This document shows, one piece after another, positions 49,651 through 61,924 of a stretch of DNA of 64,000 nt. Position numbers and translations under genes: made by a program. The stretch comes from Abelmoschus esculentus (Eukaryota; Streptophyta; Magnoliopsida; Malvales; Malvaceae). Location: NCBI GenBank assembly GCA_035048815.1, contig JAUCBN010000029.1:17414501-17478500 (forward strand). Reading direction: 5' to 3'. Each line of letters begins with the position of its first letter. The first letter of the stretch is position 1. The notes under the pieces were generated by a model. The model saw only the letters and a list, made by a program, of their open reading frames with translations, was not told the origin of the DNA and made no database searches.

Positions 49651-49817
49651 TGAGTCCTCTAGCACAAGTGTTTAATGGAATGAGTGATGTTCTTAGAGGT
49701 CATGAGTTCGAGCACCAATGATGTCAGTAGAGTGATTGAACGATCAATATTAAATAATAGAGATGATATTCTAGAACAAATACTACTGTAATCACTATTT
49801 AACTAATTCAAAAAAAA
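49651..49817 (+). mobile_element. tRNA-derived SINE, copy 3
   Basis: It starts GAGTCCTCTAGCACAAGTG (A-box-like), has GGTCATGAGTTCGAGCACC (B box), then GTAGAGTGATTGAACGATC, ACTACTGTAATCACTATTTA and a tail CTAATTC plus A run. Apart from point changes it matches the 6064-6234 copy along its whole length. A clear target duplication was not found. Confidence 0.8.
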
Positions 49818-50048
49818 TTAAACCTAATATTTATTTTTGAAGGTTTAAGATTTGAAATATAAAATTAAGATTTAAATGTAAATTTTTTGTGTTGAGTCCG
49901 AAAAGGAAATGAATATGTAAAAAAATGTTAGTACGACTTGAAGCGTCTAAACATATTGTGGTAAATAAAAATCTTCTACCATTAATTATGTCTCTTTCTA
50001 TGTTCATACTAAAAATGTTTAAAATTTAAAATTTTAAACCCTAACCCC

Positions 50049-50237
50049 CAAAGACGATGTTGTGTATTTGTTGAGAGGGACTGATATTCCTTTGAAATTT
50101 TTTAGTACAATTACCTTTTGTCCTTTTTAGTTTAAATATTAATTAAATAAGAGATTTGACCCCTCCGAATTTTTAAATTTAAAGTTTTAATAGATTTTTG
50201 CTCCTCCAACATTAGATCCTAACTCATTCATTGACTA
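50049..50237. repeat. AGGGAC-type element, diverged copy 3
   Basis: The interior follows copies 1 and 2 in order: GAGAGGGACTGATATTCC, TTAGTACAATTACC, then ATAAGAGATTTGACCCCTCC and TTTTGCTCCTCCAACATT. The terminal inverted repeats are too worn to define. Confidence 0.5.
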
Positions 50238-50414
50238 ACCCTAATTTTTATAACATAAACCTTAAACTCTGTGTCCTAAAAATATAATACCTTTAATTCT
50301 CTTAACCTTAATAAAAATTCTAACTTTATCTGCCTATTATTTGTATCCTATTTCGGTATCCTGTCTCAACAACAATCTCTATTTTCAGACAAGACAAAGA
50401 TAACGAACTCCATC

Positions 50415-50420
50415 TATAAA
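50415..50420 (+). promoter_or_regulatory. TATA box of the RBOH gene
   Basis: TATAAA followed by A lies 175 bases before the RBOH start codon, in a stretch that changes from AT-rich spacer to CT-rich leader sequence. It is the best TATA candidate in the region. Confidence 0.5.
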
Positions 50421-50589
50421 ATCTCTTTTATCAACTCCTTGTTTGACCGTTTCCTTTCTATTATTTCTCCTCTCTTGTTCTGAATTATCAATATCTCAGA
50501 ATTACATTTATCACCACCATTTTAGTTTTTGGTTCTCGGAATTCATTACCAGTTGTAGAGAAAGAAAAAAAAAAACAAGAGGAGAAATT

Positions 50590-53500
50590 ATGAAGGGAAT
50601 ATGGGGAAGAAATGAATATGGAGATACAAGCGAAGAGAATTCAAGGAAATTGATGGAGGATAGCATTGTGATAGATAACATGCCGGATGTTCCCAACGAA
50701 CAACCGACAGCCTTGCTGAGGAACACCAGTACCGGACTCCATAGCCGGAATGTGGGAAATTCCGGAGAGCTACCGAGGCCTAGTACGAGTAGTGGTCCAG
50801 GGTTAGCACGGAATGCTTCCCGGTCGACATCTTTTAGGAGGCTTGTTAGTACCGCTAGGAAAAGAATCAATGGGCCACCGAATTCTGCTAGAGTGGAAAG
50901 AACTTCTTCTACTGCTGCAAGAGGCCTTCAGAGTCTTCGTTTCCTTGACAGAAGTGTCACCGGGAAGGAAGGTGATGCTTGGAAATCAACCGAGAGGCGG
51001 TTCAACCAGTGTGCCGTCAAAGGGTTGATATATAGGGACAAATTCGGAGCCTGCGTGGGTAAGTCATATTCATTTATACCTTGTTAACAAAGCTACTTGA
51101 ATCCGAGTCTTCTGATATATCGTAATTTGATGGGAAATTAACAATGACCTTGGTACGTACATGTGTTCGTTGTAGGAATGGGTGGAGATTCCAAGGAATT
51201 TGCAGAGGGAGTATTTGATGCATTAGCAAGGCGTAATGGTTTGAACCCAGAAGATGGGATAACCAAGGAGCAGCTGCATTCATTCTGTCGAGAAATGACC
51301 GATCAAGATCTCGATTCAAGGCTTCAGATTTTCTTTGATATGTATGGAATGAAACCCAAATCCGTATTTCATCTAACTAAGCATAAAATGGTACGTACCA
51401 AGTTTACATGCAACATACTTTGAAACTCTTTTGTGGTTTTCAGGTGTGACAAGAATGGAGATGGGAAGCTGACAGAGGAAGAGGTGAAGGAGGTGAGAAA
51501 TCTGAATCTGGTTTCTTCTTCATATTTTGCTGAAGCTTTCTATGTGATCTGAATTGGATTCACTGATGAGTAGGTTATAGTGTTGAGTGCCTCCGCAAAC
51601 AAGCTTGGGAAACTAAAACAACAAGCCGGGACATATGCATCTTTAATCATGGAAGAGCTCGATCCTGATCATTTGGGATACATAGAGGTGAATTATTGAT
51701 AAAAAAATCCCCTAGTTTAAACAGGTTGATGTAACTCAACTGGAATTGTAATCTTTGTTAAATTCCTCCTGAAACCAGTTATGGCAGCTAGAAATTCTAC
51801 TAAGGGGGATGGTGGCCTCAGATGATAGCAACAAGCCAGTCGACAAGCATCATCATACCCTTGCAAAAGCTATGATCCCCAAAAGATATAGAAGTCCAAT
51901 CAGCAAATACAAGTCCATAACTATAGAATTCCTCCATGACAATTGGAGAAGAATATGGATTGTTATCCTTTTTGTAACCATAAACTTAATCCTCTTCTTC
52001 TGGAAGTACGTAGAGTTTATTGGTACACCCATGTATCAGATCACAGGCTATTGTGTATGCGTGGCCAAGGGTTCTGCCGAGGCTCTCAAGCTTAACATGG
52101 CTCTCGTTCTCCTTCCCGTGTGTAGGGGAACTCTTACTCAGCTTAGATCTTCATTTCTAAACAAGATAATCCCTTTTGATGACAACATCAACTTCCACAA
52201 GCTGGTTGCATTGGCAGTAGCCATTTGGTCCGCCATGCATACGTACATGCATCTTGCTTGTAATTATCCGAAAATAGCAAATTGCCCCAGAGAGAAATTC
52301 ATGGCACTTCTTGGACCTGCCCTTAATTACGTGCAACCAACTTATGCAGATCTGGTAAACAATAATGTTGGCATCACAGGGTTGCTTATGGTGGTTATAA
52401 TGTCGTTTTCATTTACGCTTGCAACCCACAATTTTAGAAAAAACGTTGTCAAGTTGCCATGGCCGTTTACCATCTTGGCCGGGTTCAATGCCTTCTGGTA
52501 TGCACATCATTTGCTGATCCTGGTCTATATCCAACTCATCCTCCATGGTTACTTCCTCATCTTCGAAAAGCCTTGGTACAAGAAGACGGTACGTATGTTG
52601 GATTAATCAAGCTTAATGATACAATTTATAACTCTCTTCCGCTGCAGACATGGATGTATCTTGCGATCCCTATGTTTCTATATGCTAGAGAGAGATTCCT
52701 GACCAGGATTCAGGATCAAAAGCATGAGGTGCAAGTCATTAAGGTATTTATATAAACAATTTGTTCATTTTACTATCCATGTTCAGAATTCGCGACTCTC
52801 CCTCCCAACAGAGTCCTCATGTTTCGGGACATTTTTCAGGCAGTGATATACACAGGCAATGTTCTAGCCTTATACATGACCAAACCTCCAGGATTCAGCT
52901 ACCTGAGTGGGATGTATGTGTTTGTCAAGTGTCCAGCAGTATCAAGCTTTGAGTGGTACATGATTACATATGCAATCTTATATTATCTGCAAGAAAATGT
53001 AATCCAATCCAATTCAAGCCTCAGAATTCAATTATCCTATGTTTACAGGCATCCATTTTCCATCACCTCGGCACCAAAAGATGACTACTTGAGCTTGCAC
53101 ATCCGGTGCCTGGGGGACTGGACTACTGAACTAAGAGATACTTTTCAAAAGGTCATATTCTTCCCTTCACCTATTCCTTTGGTTGTTTGCTTTCTGCCAG
53201 CTGAATCAAAAGCATGCAGCTGTGTGAACCCCCCACTGCGGAATCAAAAAGAGGAGAATTACTGAGGCTAGAAACTAGGGCGCCAAGGGGAAACAAAAGA
53301 TCCCCCATTGTGGAAACAAATAAAGGAGAGTTAATGAGACTGGAAACTAGGGCACCACCCAGAAAATCAGGCTCAAGTATAGACAACGACGAGGATCAAC
53401 CTTTGTGAGTCAATTGTTTGCTTCAACCTTGTTTTAGGGCTGTCAGTTTCAGTACATAACATAGCTTTGGTTTCTTGGCACAGTTTTCCAAACATCTTTA

Positions 53501-54486
53501 TCAAAGGGCCATATGGAGCACCAGCTCAAAACTATAAGAAGTTTGACATTCTCTTTCTTATTGGCTTGGGAATCGGGGCTACTCCATTTATCAGCATCAT
53601 AAAAGATCTGCTTAGCAACATTAAACCAGTGAGTTTAGTGAAGAAAACCAGATTACAATCCTTAAAAAATCTCATCTTGTTTCTAACAATTATCAAATGA
53701 TTTGAATGCCACAGGATGGTGAAGACAATGAAATTGGTAGCTTTTCCAAGAGTAGTAAGAAGTACCCTGATAGGGCATATTTCTATTGGGTAACCAGGGA
53801 ACAAAATTCCTTCGAATGGTTTAAAGGAGTCATGGATGACATCGCAGAATATGACAAAAATGTAGGTTTCGAAGTTATATACTAAGATCTCCCTTTTCAT
53901 TTCTGATGCCGAATTAATGTCACTCACCTCTTTACGACGTGACAGTATCATCACAACCAACTATTTCGATTGTTGCAGAAAATCATAGAAATGCACAACT
54001 ATTTAACTAGCGTGTATGAAGAAGGCGATGCCCGGTCTGCACTCATTGGCATGGTGCAGAAAATGCAACAGGCAAAGAATGGTGTTGATATTGTCTCAGA
54101 GAGCAGGGTAGGGTAATCTTCACCCACATACCAAATACCGATGCTTGGATTTGTTTAAATAAGCTTCTTTCATATCCTCATTTTCATATATTTCTTGACA
54201 CAGATAACAACACATTTTGCAAGACCAAATTGGAGGAAAGTGTTATCTAAAATGGCAAACGATCACCCAGCCTCAACGATAGGTACTAAACCAAACTGAA
54301 CCTAAACTTTTAGCTGATGCCATGCCAAGATTTTCTTATTTTCCTGAATTTGCATTATCTGCTGATGTTGTTGCAGGTGTTTTCTATTGTGGAAGTGCTA
54401 CCCTTACCAAAGTATTGAAAGACCTATGTCACGAGTTTAGCTTAGAAACATCAACTCGGTTCCAATTTCACAAGGAGAACTTTTAA
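50590..54486 (+). CDS. RBOH: Respiratory burst oxidase homolog (NADPH oxidase), 14 exons, 905 aa
   Basis: Exons 50590-51058, 51176-51341, 51444-51492, 51574-51687, 51779-52588, 52648-52743, 52840-52955, 53049-53151, 53220-53404, 53484-53628, 53715-53861, 53979-54107, 54204-54282 and 54377-54486 make 905 residues. The N-terminal region is Ser/Arg-rich. EF hand 1 is DKNGDGKLTEEE (about residue 214) and EF hand 2 DPDHLGYIELWQ, as in Ca2+-activated plant oxidases. The membrane core has the haem-binding histidines in HKLVALAVAIWSAMHTYMH and FWYAHHLLILVYIQLILHG. The FAD motif is HPFSITSAP; the NADPH motifs are GPYGAPAQNY, GLGIGATPFIS and FYWVTRE. The C-terminus is FHKENF. The enzyme moves electrons from NADPH across the plasma membrane to make superoxide. 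Residues about 648-695, between the FAD and NADPH parts, hold an in-frame 24-residue tandem duplication. I do not assign a numbered Arabidopsis RBOH. Confidence 0.95.
53240..53383 (+). repeat. In-frame 72-bp tandem duplication inside RBOH exon 9
   Basis: Units start at 53240 and 53312, exactly 72 bases (24 codons) apart. The protein repeats are ESKRGELLRLETRAP and ETNKGELMRLETRAP, with shared upstream CCCCCATTGTGGAA-like sequence. The third-position changes and extra replacements indicate an old duplication under some constraint. The exon remains open and splices in phase on both sides. Confidence 0.85.
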
Positions 54487-54574
54487 AGTTGCAATTGGAT
54501 TATGCATGCATGCACGTAGCTTGCTTATTTCTTGTATAGTAAATATTTTTTTTAACCTTTTATTCCCTAAAATG

Positions 54575-54786
54575 GGAGAGATTATTAGGTGAACCCTGTT
54601 CACCACGTCATCCATGGTTCAAGCAATTATGACCGTTGATCTTTAAATAACCACCTAATAACTACCTACCCACTAAATCCATGTAGGAAAAAGGTGATGA
54701 TTCACTTGAAAAAAATTAAGATCAGCGGTCCTGATTACTTGGAATTATGGATGACGTGATGAACAGATTCACCTAATAATTTTTCC
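54575..54786. mobile_element. Long-TIR MITE, copy 1
   Basis: The left arm reads ATTATTAGGTGAACCCTGTT, then CACCACGTCATCCATGG. The right arm as reverse complement reads ATTATTAGGTGAATCTGTTC and ATCACGTCATCCAT. The inverted repeats extend for about 60 bp each side, leaving a short middle with CCACTAAATCCATGTAGG. TA dinucleotides flank both sides, which would fit a Tc1/mariner type. The reverse orientation of the same element lies at 62579-62796. Confidence 0.75.
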
Positions 54787-55204
54787 TAGAGTGAGAATAT
54801 TCCATTAATTGCTTTACCAGGGCTTTAAATGTTGTCTTATGTATGCATTTGATTCAATATTCTGCATGTGCTTTATGTATAGATATAACTTTACTAAGTT
54901 ATGAATAAAAAATATTTAAATTATTATTAAAAAAATGAAATATTAAAAATATTTTTATAATTTTAAATTATTTTATTAATAAAATAATTATTTTATTAGG
55001 TTTTTATGAAACACGTGAAATAAGTAAACGATTAACCATGAAATGTATTTTATTGTTATTGGTAAGAATCGTACTTCTAATCTCATAATTAAGGGATGTG
55101 GTCAGCAACCATTACATCATATCTCATGATTTAAATTATTTAATTAAGTAAACCTCTAACAAAAATAAAAAAAATAAAATAAAAAATTAGTTCAAATAGT
55201 ATTA

Positions 55205-55437
55205 ATATTATTTATGCATATCTTATAAGATTAAAGAAAATCATTTAAATTAAAATCAAACTTTACTATAATATAATAAATAATTATAATTAAATTTATA
55301 TAGGAACTTAAAAACTAAACTTGAACTCGACTCAAATTTTATAAATTCGAATCGAATTGAAAAAATTAAATAAATTTTACATTATAAAAGTCAAAAATTT
55401 TTGACTTGGCTTGATCAAACACTCACCCCTAACCAAA
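55205..55437. repeat. Fragment of GGGTGAG-type element
   Basis: It shares AAAGAAAATCATTTAAATTA and AATTTATATAGGAACT with 18190-18290 and ends CTTGATCAAACACTCACCCC, the complement of the GGGTGAG end seen at 17937. Confidence 0.5.
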
Positions 55438-55907
55438 ATTTTTAGATAAATACATTAAAATTCTTGTCAAATAATTCACTAAAATTTTGATTTTATTTTT
55501 TTTAAATAATTATATTTTAATTTAAATAAAATTTAAAAATAATAAAATATTTTTTAGTTCTCAATAAATATGTTCACCTCTAAATGCGTTTTTTTCTAAT
55601 CTAAATCGGTTTTGGAATATAAAACTTATACTTGTTTATACAATGATTATCACTGTCAATACTTAATTTTAGAGTATTTTTTTAATATCTAAAACACAAT
55701 TACGCTAATATAATATAATTCTAATCTCATAAATATATTTACACTATAAACCATGTTTGATTACATAATAATTATACCTTATAATACATTATACATAATT
55801 ATAAATTGATTTTAAATTATTAGATTAATCAGTAAATTATCAAGATTAAATTTTTGGATTCGTCTTTAAATAACCTGTTAGCAGTTGTTGGTTTTGGACA
55901 GTTACAA

Positions 55908-56481
55908 CTAGAGTTATAAACAAACAAAATGTTTAGTCAATCGTTCAGTGGAAAATTTATTTGTGTTTGTTTATTTATTAAACGGATGAATATGAACAAA
56001 ATTTTTTTTTGTTCGTTTAATTCAATGAACGAATATGAGCAAAAGACTTGTTCTTTCATTTATATTCGTGAACATTCAGTAATTCGTTCGTTTATGTTCA
56101 TTTAAATTTATTCACTTATGTTCAGGGGTGTTCATTGTTCGGTTAAACTGAACTAACCAACTGAACTAAAACAAAATTAGTTAATCTATTGAATAATTTT
56201 AAGTTTTGGATAATAATTAAGAGTTTTTTTTTTAAATTTTGATTATCAATTAATTTGGTTTAAAATCATTTAATTAACTAATATATTCATTTGTGTTCGT
56301 TTAATCCGTTTATCATGTTAACAAACGAACACGAGCGAACACGAACAAACTGCATTTCTTAAAGAACAAACACGAACAAAAAAATTTGTGTTCGTTTATG
56401 TTTGTATTCTTACATTTATTCGGTTAAAATTAAACGAATGGATATAAATACACCCTCGTTCGTATTCGTTTACGGCTCTAG
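55908..56481. mobile_element. GTTCG-rich inverted-repeat element, copy 2
   Basis: The left end is CTAGAGTTATAAACAAAC. The right end as reverse complement is CTAGAGCCGTAAACGAAC. The inside has many GTTCGTTTA/TAAACGAAC units and a core TTCGGTTAAACTGAACTAAC. It shares units and core with 16898-17570. Confidence 0.6.
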
Positions 56482-56990
56482 TTTCAACAGCTAAAATCCA
56501 ACTTTAACCAAGCACAAAACATAACCAAATATCTTAGCATCACAATACCATGATTTAGAAGTTTTAAACCTGAATTTCAACCTTCAAAATAGCATGAGAC
56601 AAGGTATAAAACTAGTAGTGTTTTAAGCATTACTGTAGTCAATTACATGCATGAACTGAACCTAGACATTACAGGAGTCAAGAGTGCCAACGGCTTAATC
56701 TACGAGAGCTGAGGAGTTCTAAAGATCTTGGAGAACGTCATCCATGACGCCGTTATCCATATACCGAGCACGCCACGATGAAGACTGTGACGGCCATGGA
56801 CGTTTATGCTCCGAAGAGACGGGATGACTTTGTACGGAGTTAGCATATTTGAATGTAAATTTAACTGGTATGTAACAGACGAAAAATAAATTGTATTTAC
56901 GGGAAATCTAGTGAAGTTCAAGTAAAGCAACTTCAAGATTCTTTGCTGATCCCCTAAACTGTTATTATGATTTATAAATAATACTAGTAC

Positions 56991-59900
56991 TCACTCAGCT
57001 TTCTGCTTCGACCGTCTTGATACAACAGGGTAACGCAATGCTGTTGTACATCTTCCGATGAATTTGAGAAGCTCGTCGATTAGAATTACTGGGAAAGCGA
57101 CAGCAATCACGAGCATCCATTCATTGGTGCTGAGGGGTACAATCCCGAACACTCGTGCAAGGAAAGGCACGTACAGAATCAAAAAGTGCAGACCAAATGA
57201 GACGGACATGGCCAAAAGGAGCCATGGGTTGACCCAAGGAGGCATTGTCAACAAGCTTCCATCTTCGGAAAGGGCATTAAGGGAGTTGAACATTTCAATG
57301 GCTACTAAGACCGAGAGGGAAAGAGTTGAGGCTTTGATCTTCCCGGATTGGAAGTAATCGCATGGATCTAAATTGAATTCGAACACTTGGGAACCTGCTG
57401 TAAATGGTGACACCGAGAATCCTTCCCAAGAATTGCATTTACCCCAGTCAGCAAGTTGGGAGTAGGTAACAAGACTATGCCCATCTCCACTTAAATCAAT
57501 GCCCAGGAAGCTGTGGTGGGTGTACCATATGATGAAAACCCCGACCGTGGCTACCCCAACATAGAGTCCGATCACCTGCACCGATGGAAGACTTAAATTT
57601 GGTTTTCATCTTTGCTAAATTTCACATTACTTGGCCAATGACAAGAACAAGATGAATCAGTTACCAGGTAGCGGAATAAGATCCAAGCAGTGATTAGTGA
57701 GTCGTCGCTTCGCCTAGGAGGCTTCTTCATTATATCTTTGTCAGGGGGATTGAACCCAAGAGCAGTTGCTGGAGGTCCATCCGTAACAAGATTAACCCAC
57801 AGAAGCTGAACAGGGATCATGCCTTCCGGAATCCCCAATGCAGCAGTCAGAAATATAGAAGCAACCTCACCAATGTTGGAGGATATCATGTACCTGCAAT
57901 TTCACATTGAAAAATGTCTCAAGGTTGTGGTTTAAAAATTAACCAAAAGTTTTGGAAGAGGAATCAAAGTTAACCATTCCTACTACGAAGATAATGTCTA
58001 AAGATGATGTAGGTTCTAATTGTACTAAGAACAGAACTTATAGGTTAACCACTATAGTATGCCGGTTAACCATGGAACACCCCTAAGTTGGAATCTAGTC
58101 ACACATCTACGATACCATACTAACCTTATAAAAGCCTTCATATTGTTGTAAATGGATCTGCCCTCACCAACTGCAGCAACTATAGTGCTGAAGTTATCAT
58201 CTGCTAACACCATGTCAGAGGCTTCCTTTGCAACCTAGAAAAGAATCAAGTGATGATAAGGAGAGGATCAAATAACAAAATTACACATTCATGAATCACT
58301 TAAACTAAAATACTAGGTTCTAGGATGTTGAATTTACTTTAACTGCCTGGTAATAAGGAATGGTACTAAGATTCTCAAGCTCAATACAGATGAAATCATA
58401 ACAAATATTTAGAACTAGTCGACTCAATCAATATCCATATAATGTCGGGAATACAGGTATAGCCGTCTATCTGTTCCAACATATACATTCTGAATAAACA
58501 GTAGTACAACCATGCATGCTGCACATGCATTCAGATAGATCTCTGAATCATCATTCAGATGCAATTTCACAAGGAGAGCTGACAATATACAATTAGAAAA
58601 CAGGGCACACAAGCAAATAATGGGATAGCACATTATAATTTATAAGATGCAAGTAACCATTAGGACACCATTGATGTGATAGGAAAGGGTAGTGAGTACC
58701 TCGGTCCCGGCAATGCCCATTGCCACTCCAATATCAGCCAACTTCAAGGCAGGAGCATCATTAACTCCATCCCCAGTCATAGCAACCACTTCACCATCCT
58801 CCTTCAGCAACCTAACTATTTCTTGTTTGTGCCTTGGCTCAGCCCGAGAAAATAAAAGGCCTCCACTCTGCCTCAGATGATTTTTCTGATCAGGGTGATC
58901 CATAAAGTCCTTCCCAGTTAAGCTTCTTGAACTGATATCTTCAGAAGGTCCAAATACACCAATTTCACGACAAATAGCTTCTGCCGTGTTCTTGTTGTCT
59001 CCTGTAATGACCATAACACGAATCCCAGCTGCTTTGCAGTCCTCAATTGCTTGGCGAACCTCTTTCCGAGGAGGATCCTTCATAGTTTTGTTCAAGATCT
59101 TCAAAAAAATAGTGGACAGAAGAAAACAAAAATACAATTAAACCAGAAGAAGCTTACCCTTAACCCAGCTAAACCGACAAAAATAAGTTTGCTCTCAATG
59201 GAAGAATAATTGGATGGATTAAGCAAAAGCTGATGAGCTGGATGATCTTCATCACCGTTATATGTTGCAAACTCAAAAAGCTCTTCCTTGTATGCAAAAC
59301 CAAGGCAACGTAATGCATCTGTTGACATTTCATGAAGACTCTGCAAAATAAGATCCTTCGAATATTGGTCTAGTTCTACGATAGTGCCATCACGTAACTG
59401 CATAAAAGAGCTCCTGTCCAATAGATTCTCAACAGCACCCTGAGCCATTAAGCATGCACAATTAGAGTGACATATGCGAAGGACATGCAAGTAATCTGTA
59501 AACCAACAGCAGGCAACTTGGTGAAATCTTACTAGGGTGTTTTCTAGCACCAAATAAGAAAACACAAGGGTATTGAATGAGAACAAATGAACATAAATCA
59601 ACAAATAGTCAGTCCGTGTTACAAGTGAAGGAGAGATAATTAAACCTTTACTAGCAATGCCTTTCGACCTCCGCTGGAATTCACAATAACACCCATGGAC
59701 TTCCGATCACGGTCAAACTCAAGTGTTGCGATCCTTTGCTCCATTTTGTTCCAAAGTTGACAACAGCCTAAAGTAGCATAACAGAAGAAAATGAACAGTT
59801 AAGTAGGATAAAAAAATCATCACCTAACAAACAATAAATTAGAGGAAAGAAATCAGCATACGTTGATGGTCCCCATGACCAGAGGAGGAACCATCCTCCT

Positions 59901-61738
59901 CAGGTAATCCCATTTTCTCAACCAGAACCTGGAATAAAAAGGAACAAAATAGGAATCTCAGCAAGGGGAAAATATGCAACATGGACTTTTGTATAAACTG
60001 AATGTTCACACTCTGCAAATCTAGAAGCATATCACAAATTTCACGGGCAAACAAGGCCATGTTTACAATATGGGCACATAGCAGCAAGCATTTACGGCAG
60101 TAAATTGAAAAAAAGTAGAATAGTTAATGCTGAGATTTAGGTCTCCATGTTATATCACTTTAAAAGAATATAATCTAACTTGAAATCATGATACAAGAAG
60201 AAAAAATGTTCAAAATTAAGTTTTTGATTTGGCTTCCAATTTACGTCAGTTTGGCTGTATATAGACAGATACAGCATTGAGAAACTTAAAGGATTTTCAA
60301 TTTCAGAAATGTGGTTTGTCACCTTTAGTGCAGCCTCTGTAGGCATTCCAGTGGAAACATAATGATTCCCAGATTGTTCAATACCAGCATCATTGCAGAC
60401 AGCAGAAATCTTTGCAATTATTTGAAGATTGGCATCCATTTCACCAAGAGGCCAGCCTCGAATTTTCCCATCAAAAGGATCATATGTAGTCCCTTCCACA
60501 TCAAAAGCTCGCAGCGTACCAGGCCTTGAACCTATAGCAATAAGCTTAGAAACAGCCATCTGATTGGTAGTCAAAGTTCCTGTCTTATCAGAGCAGATAA
60601 CAGTTGTGCAACCAAGAGTCTCAACACTAGGCAGCTTACGGACAAGTGCATTCTTTTGAGCCATCTTTCGGGTCCCCAATGCCAGACATGTTGTAATAAC
60701 CGCTGGTAAACCTTCTGGAATTGCAGCAACAGCCAATGCAACGGCAATTTCAAAGTAATACGTACACTTCTCAAATGAAAACTTGAAGTTTGTAGGTCGG
60801 CCATCAACATATTCCCAAGAAAGAAAATACTTCATGTTAATAAGCCAAACCAATGCACAAATCACTCCGATTATCATTGTTAGAACCTCACCAAACTCAT
60901 TCAACTTCTTCTTTAATGGGGTATCTTCCTCGCTCAGTGAAGCTTCATGAATCTGTGAATGCACCTTCCCAATCTCTGTAGTCATGCCTATCTGGGTGAC
61001 TAAGCAAATACAGTTTCCATTGACCACAGTTGTTCCAGCAAAAACCATACATTTCTTGCCTTGAATATCTGAATTCTCCGGAACAGCCTTCACAGTCTTG
61101 CTCACAGCTTCACTCTCTCCAGTCAATGACCCCTGTTCAACCCTTACAGTTGAGCTTATCAAATTTAAAACACGCATATCGGCAGGTACCTTATCACCAA
61201 CTCTCAATTCCACAATATCACCGGGGACAAGTTCCTTTGCAGGAAAATTAGGGATCTTCTTACCATCTCGAACTACATTTGCCTGCTCCGATTGAATTTC
61301 CTTCAGAGCCTCCAAGGCTTTTTCTGCATTGCTTTCTTGCCATATTCCAACAATGGAATTCACTATCAAGATCAAAAATATAACAATCGGCTCCACAAAA
61401 GCTGTTATCTCCATCTCCCCTCCTTCATCACCATCATACCAAGCTAAAATAAACGATATAATAGCAGCAAGCAATAATATCCTAACTAATGTGTCATTAA
61501 ACTGCTCCAAAATTAGTTGAAATATCGATGTGCCCTCATGCTTTTCCAACTCATTCCATCCGTAAATCTCCCTCCTTTTTGCAACTTCAGCACTTGATAA
61601 ACCAAATTCCTGATTTGTTTGGAACTTCTCTTCACATTGTTTTACATCCCTTGCCCAAGCAAGAAAATTTTCAACCTTGGAAGAAGAAGCATCACTGACA
61701 TTTTCTCTCTTCCCATAGTCTTCCCCTCCTCTCCCCAT
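56991..61738 (-). CDS. ECA1: ER-type Ca2+-ATPase (P2A, ECA1-like), 8 coding exons, 1062 aa
   Basis: Exons 61738-60323, 59928-59862, 59767-59646, 59439-59158, 59077-58700, 58234-58125, 57893-57665 and 57575-56991 join in phase to 1062 residues, one more than Arabidopsis ECA1. P-type motifs are complete: TGES (about residues 206-209), PEGLPA in helix M4, the phosphorylated Asp384 in [11 protein letters not shown], and [12 protein letters not shown] near residue 730. Helix M5/M6 residues for Ca2+ binding are present ([12 protein letters not shown] and [15 protein letters not shown]). It pumps Ca2+, and in ECA1 also Mn2+, into the ER. The C-terminus KQKAE has a KxKxx arrangement that could act in ER retrieval. 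There is no N-terminal calmodulin-binding extension, which separates it from ACA pumps. A leader intron is likely (62324 to 61818). It converges with RBOH. Confidence 0.97.
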
Positions 61739-61907
61739 TAAAACACAATACCAAAGAAAAAATTCTTCAAGTAATTGAAGAATAAAGTTGAAACTTTATT
61801 TCCTGTCTTCAACACACCTGAAAGTAAAGAGATTTAAAGAAAAAACATCATGATCTTAAAAGTAAATTAATAGCAAACCCCTAAAACTTAAATACAACCA
61901 AACTGTT

Positions 61908-61924
61908 CCCCCCCCCCCCCCCCC
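61908..61924. repeat. Poly(C) tract, 17 bases, followed by poly(A)
   Basis: A run of 17 C is followed directly by 12 A within the likely leader intron of the ECA gene. Such runs are often miscounted in sequencing. Confidence 0.9.

Larger units (their letters stand above)
48557..50400. other. Spacer between PP1 and RBOH, with repeats
   Basis: It holds a probable telomere-core element (48970-49190), a SINE (49651-49817) and a diverged AGGGAC-type element (50049-50237). A phrase at 48785-48835 (GGTGGCGATTGGTGTC, CAACTCCGATTCGCGGAG) resembles the end of a plant Gypsy LTR but is too short to call. Confidence 0.5.
54487..56990. other. Spacer between convergent RBOH and ECA genes, with repeats
   Basis: It contains a long-TIR MITE (54575-54786), a fragment of the GGGTGAG-type element (55205-55437) and a GTTCG-rich element (55908-56481). 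The last 350 bases upstream of 56990 are probably 3' UTR of the ECA gene. Confidence 0.6.

Noticed and set aside
50443..50589. In-frame extension upstream of the RBOH start, opening near 50443.
   Set aside because: It begins close to the TATA box and would add a hydrophobic, low-complexity segment. The ATG at 50590 starts a normal soluble RBOH N-terminus.
50590..61738. RBOH and ECA considered as a functional Ca2+/ROS gene cluster.
   Set aside because: They are convergent, separated by 2.5 kb of repeats, and nothing in the sequence shows shared regulation. Chance neighbourhood is the simpler reading.
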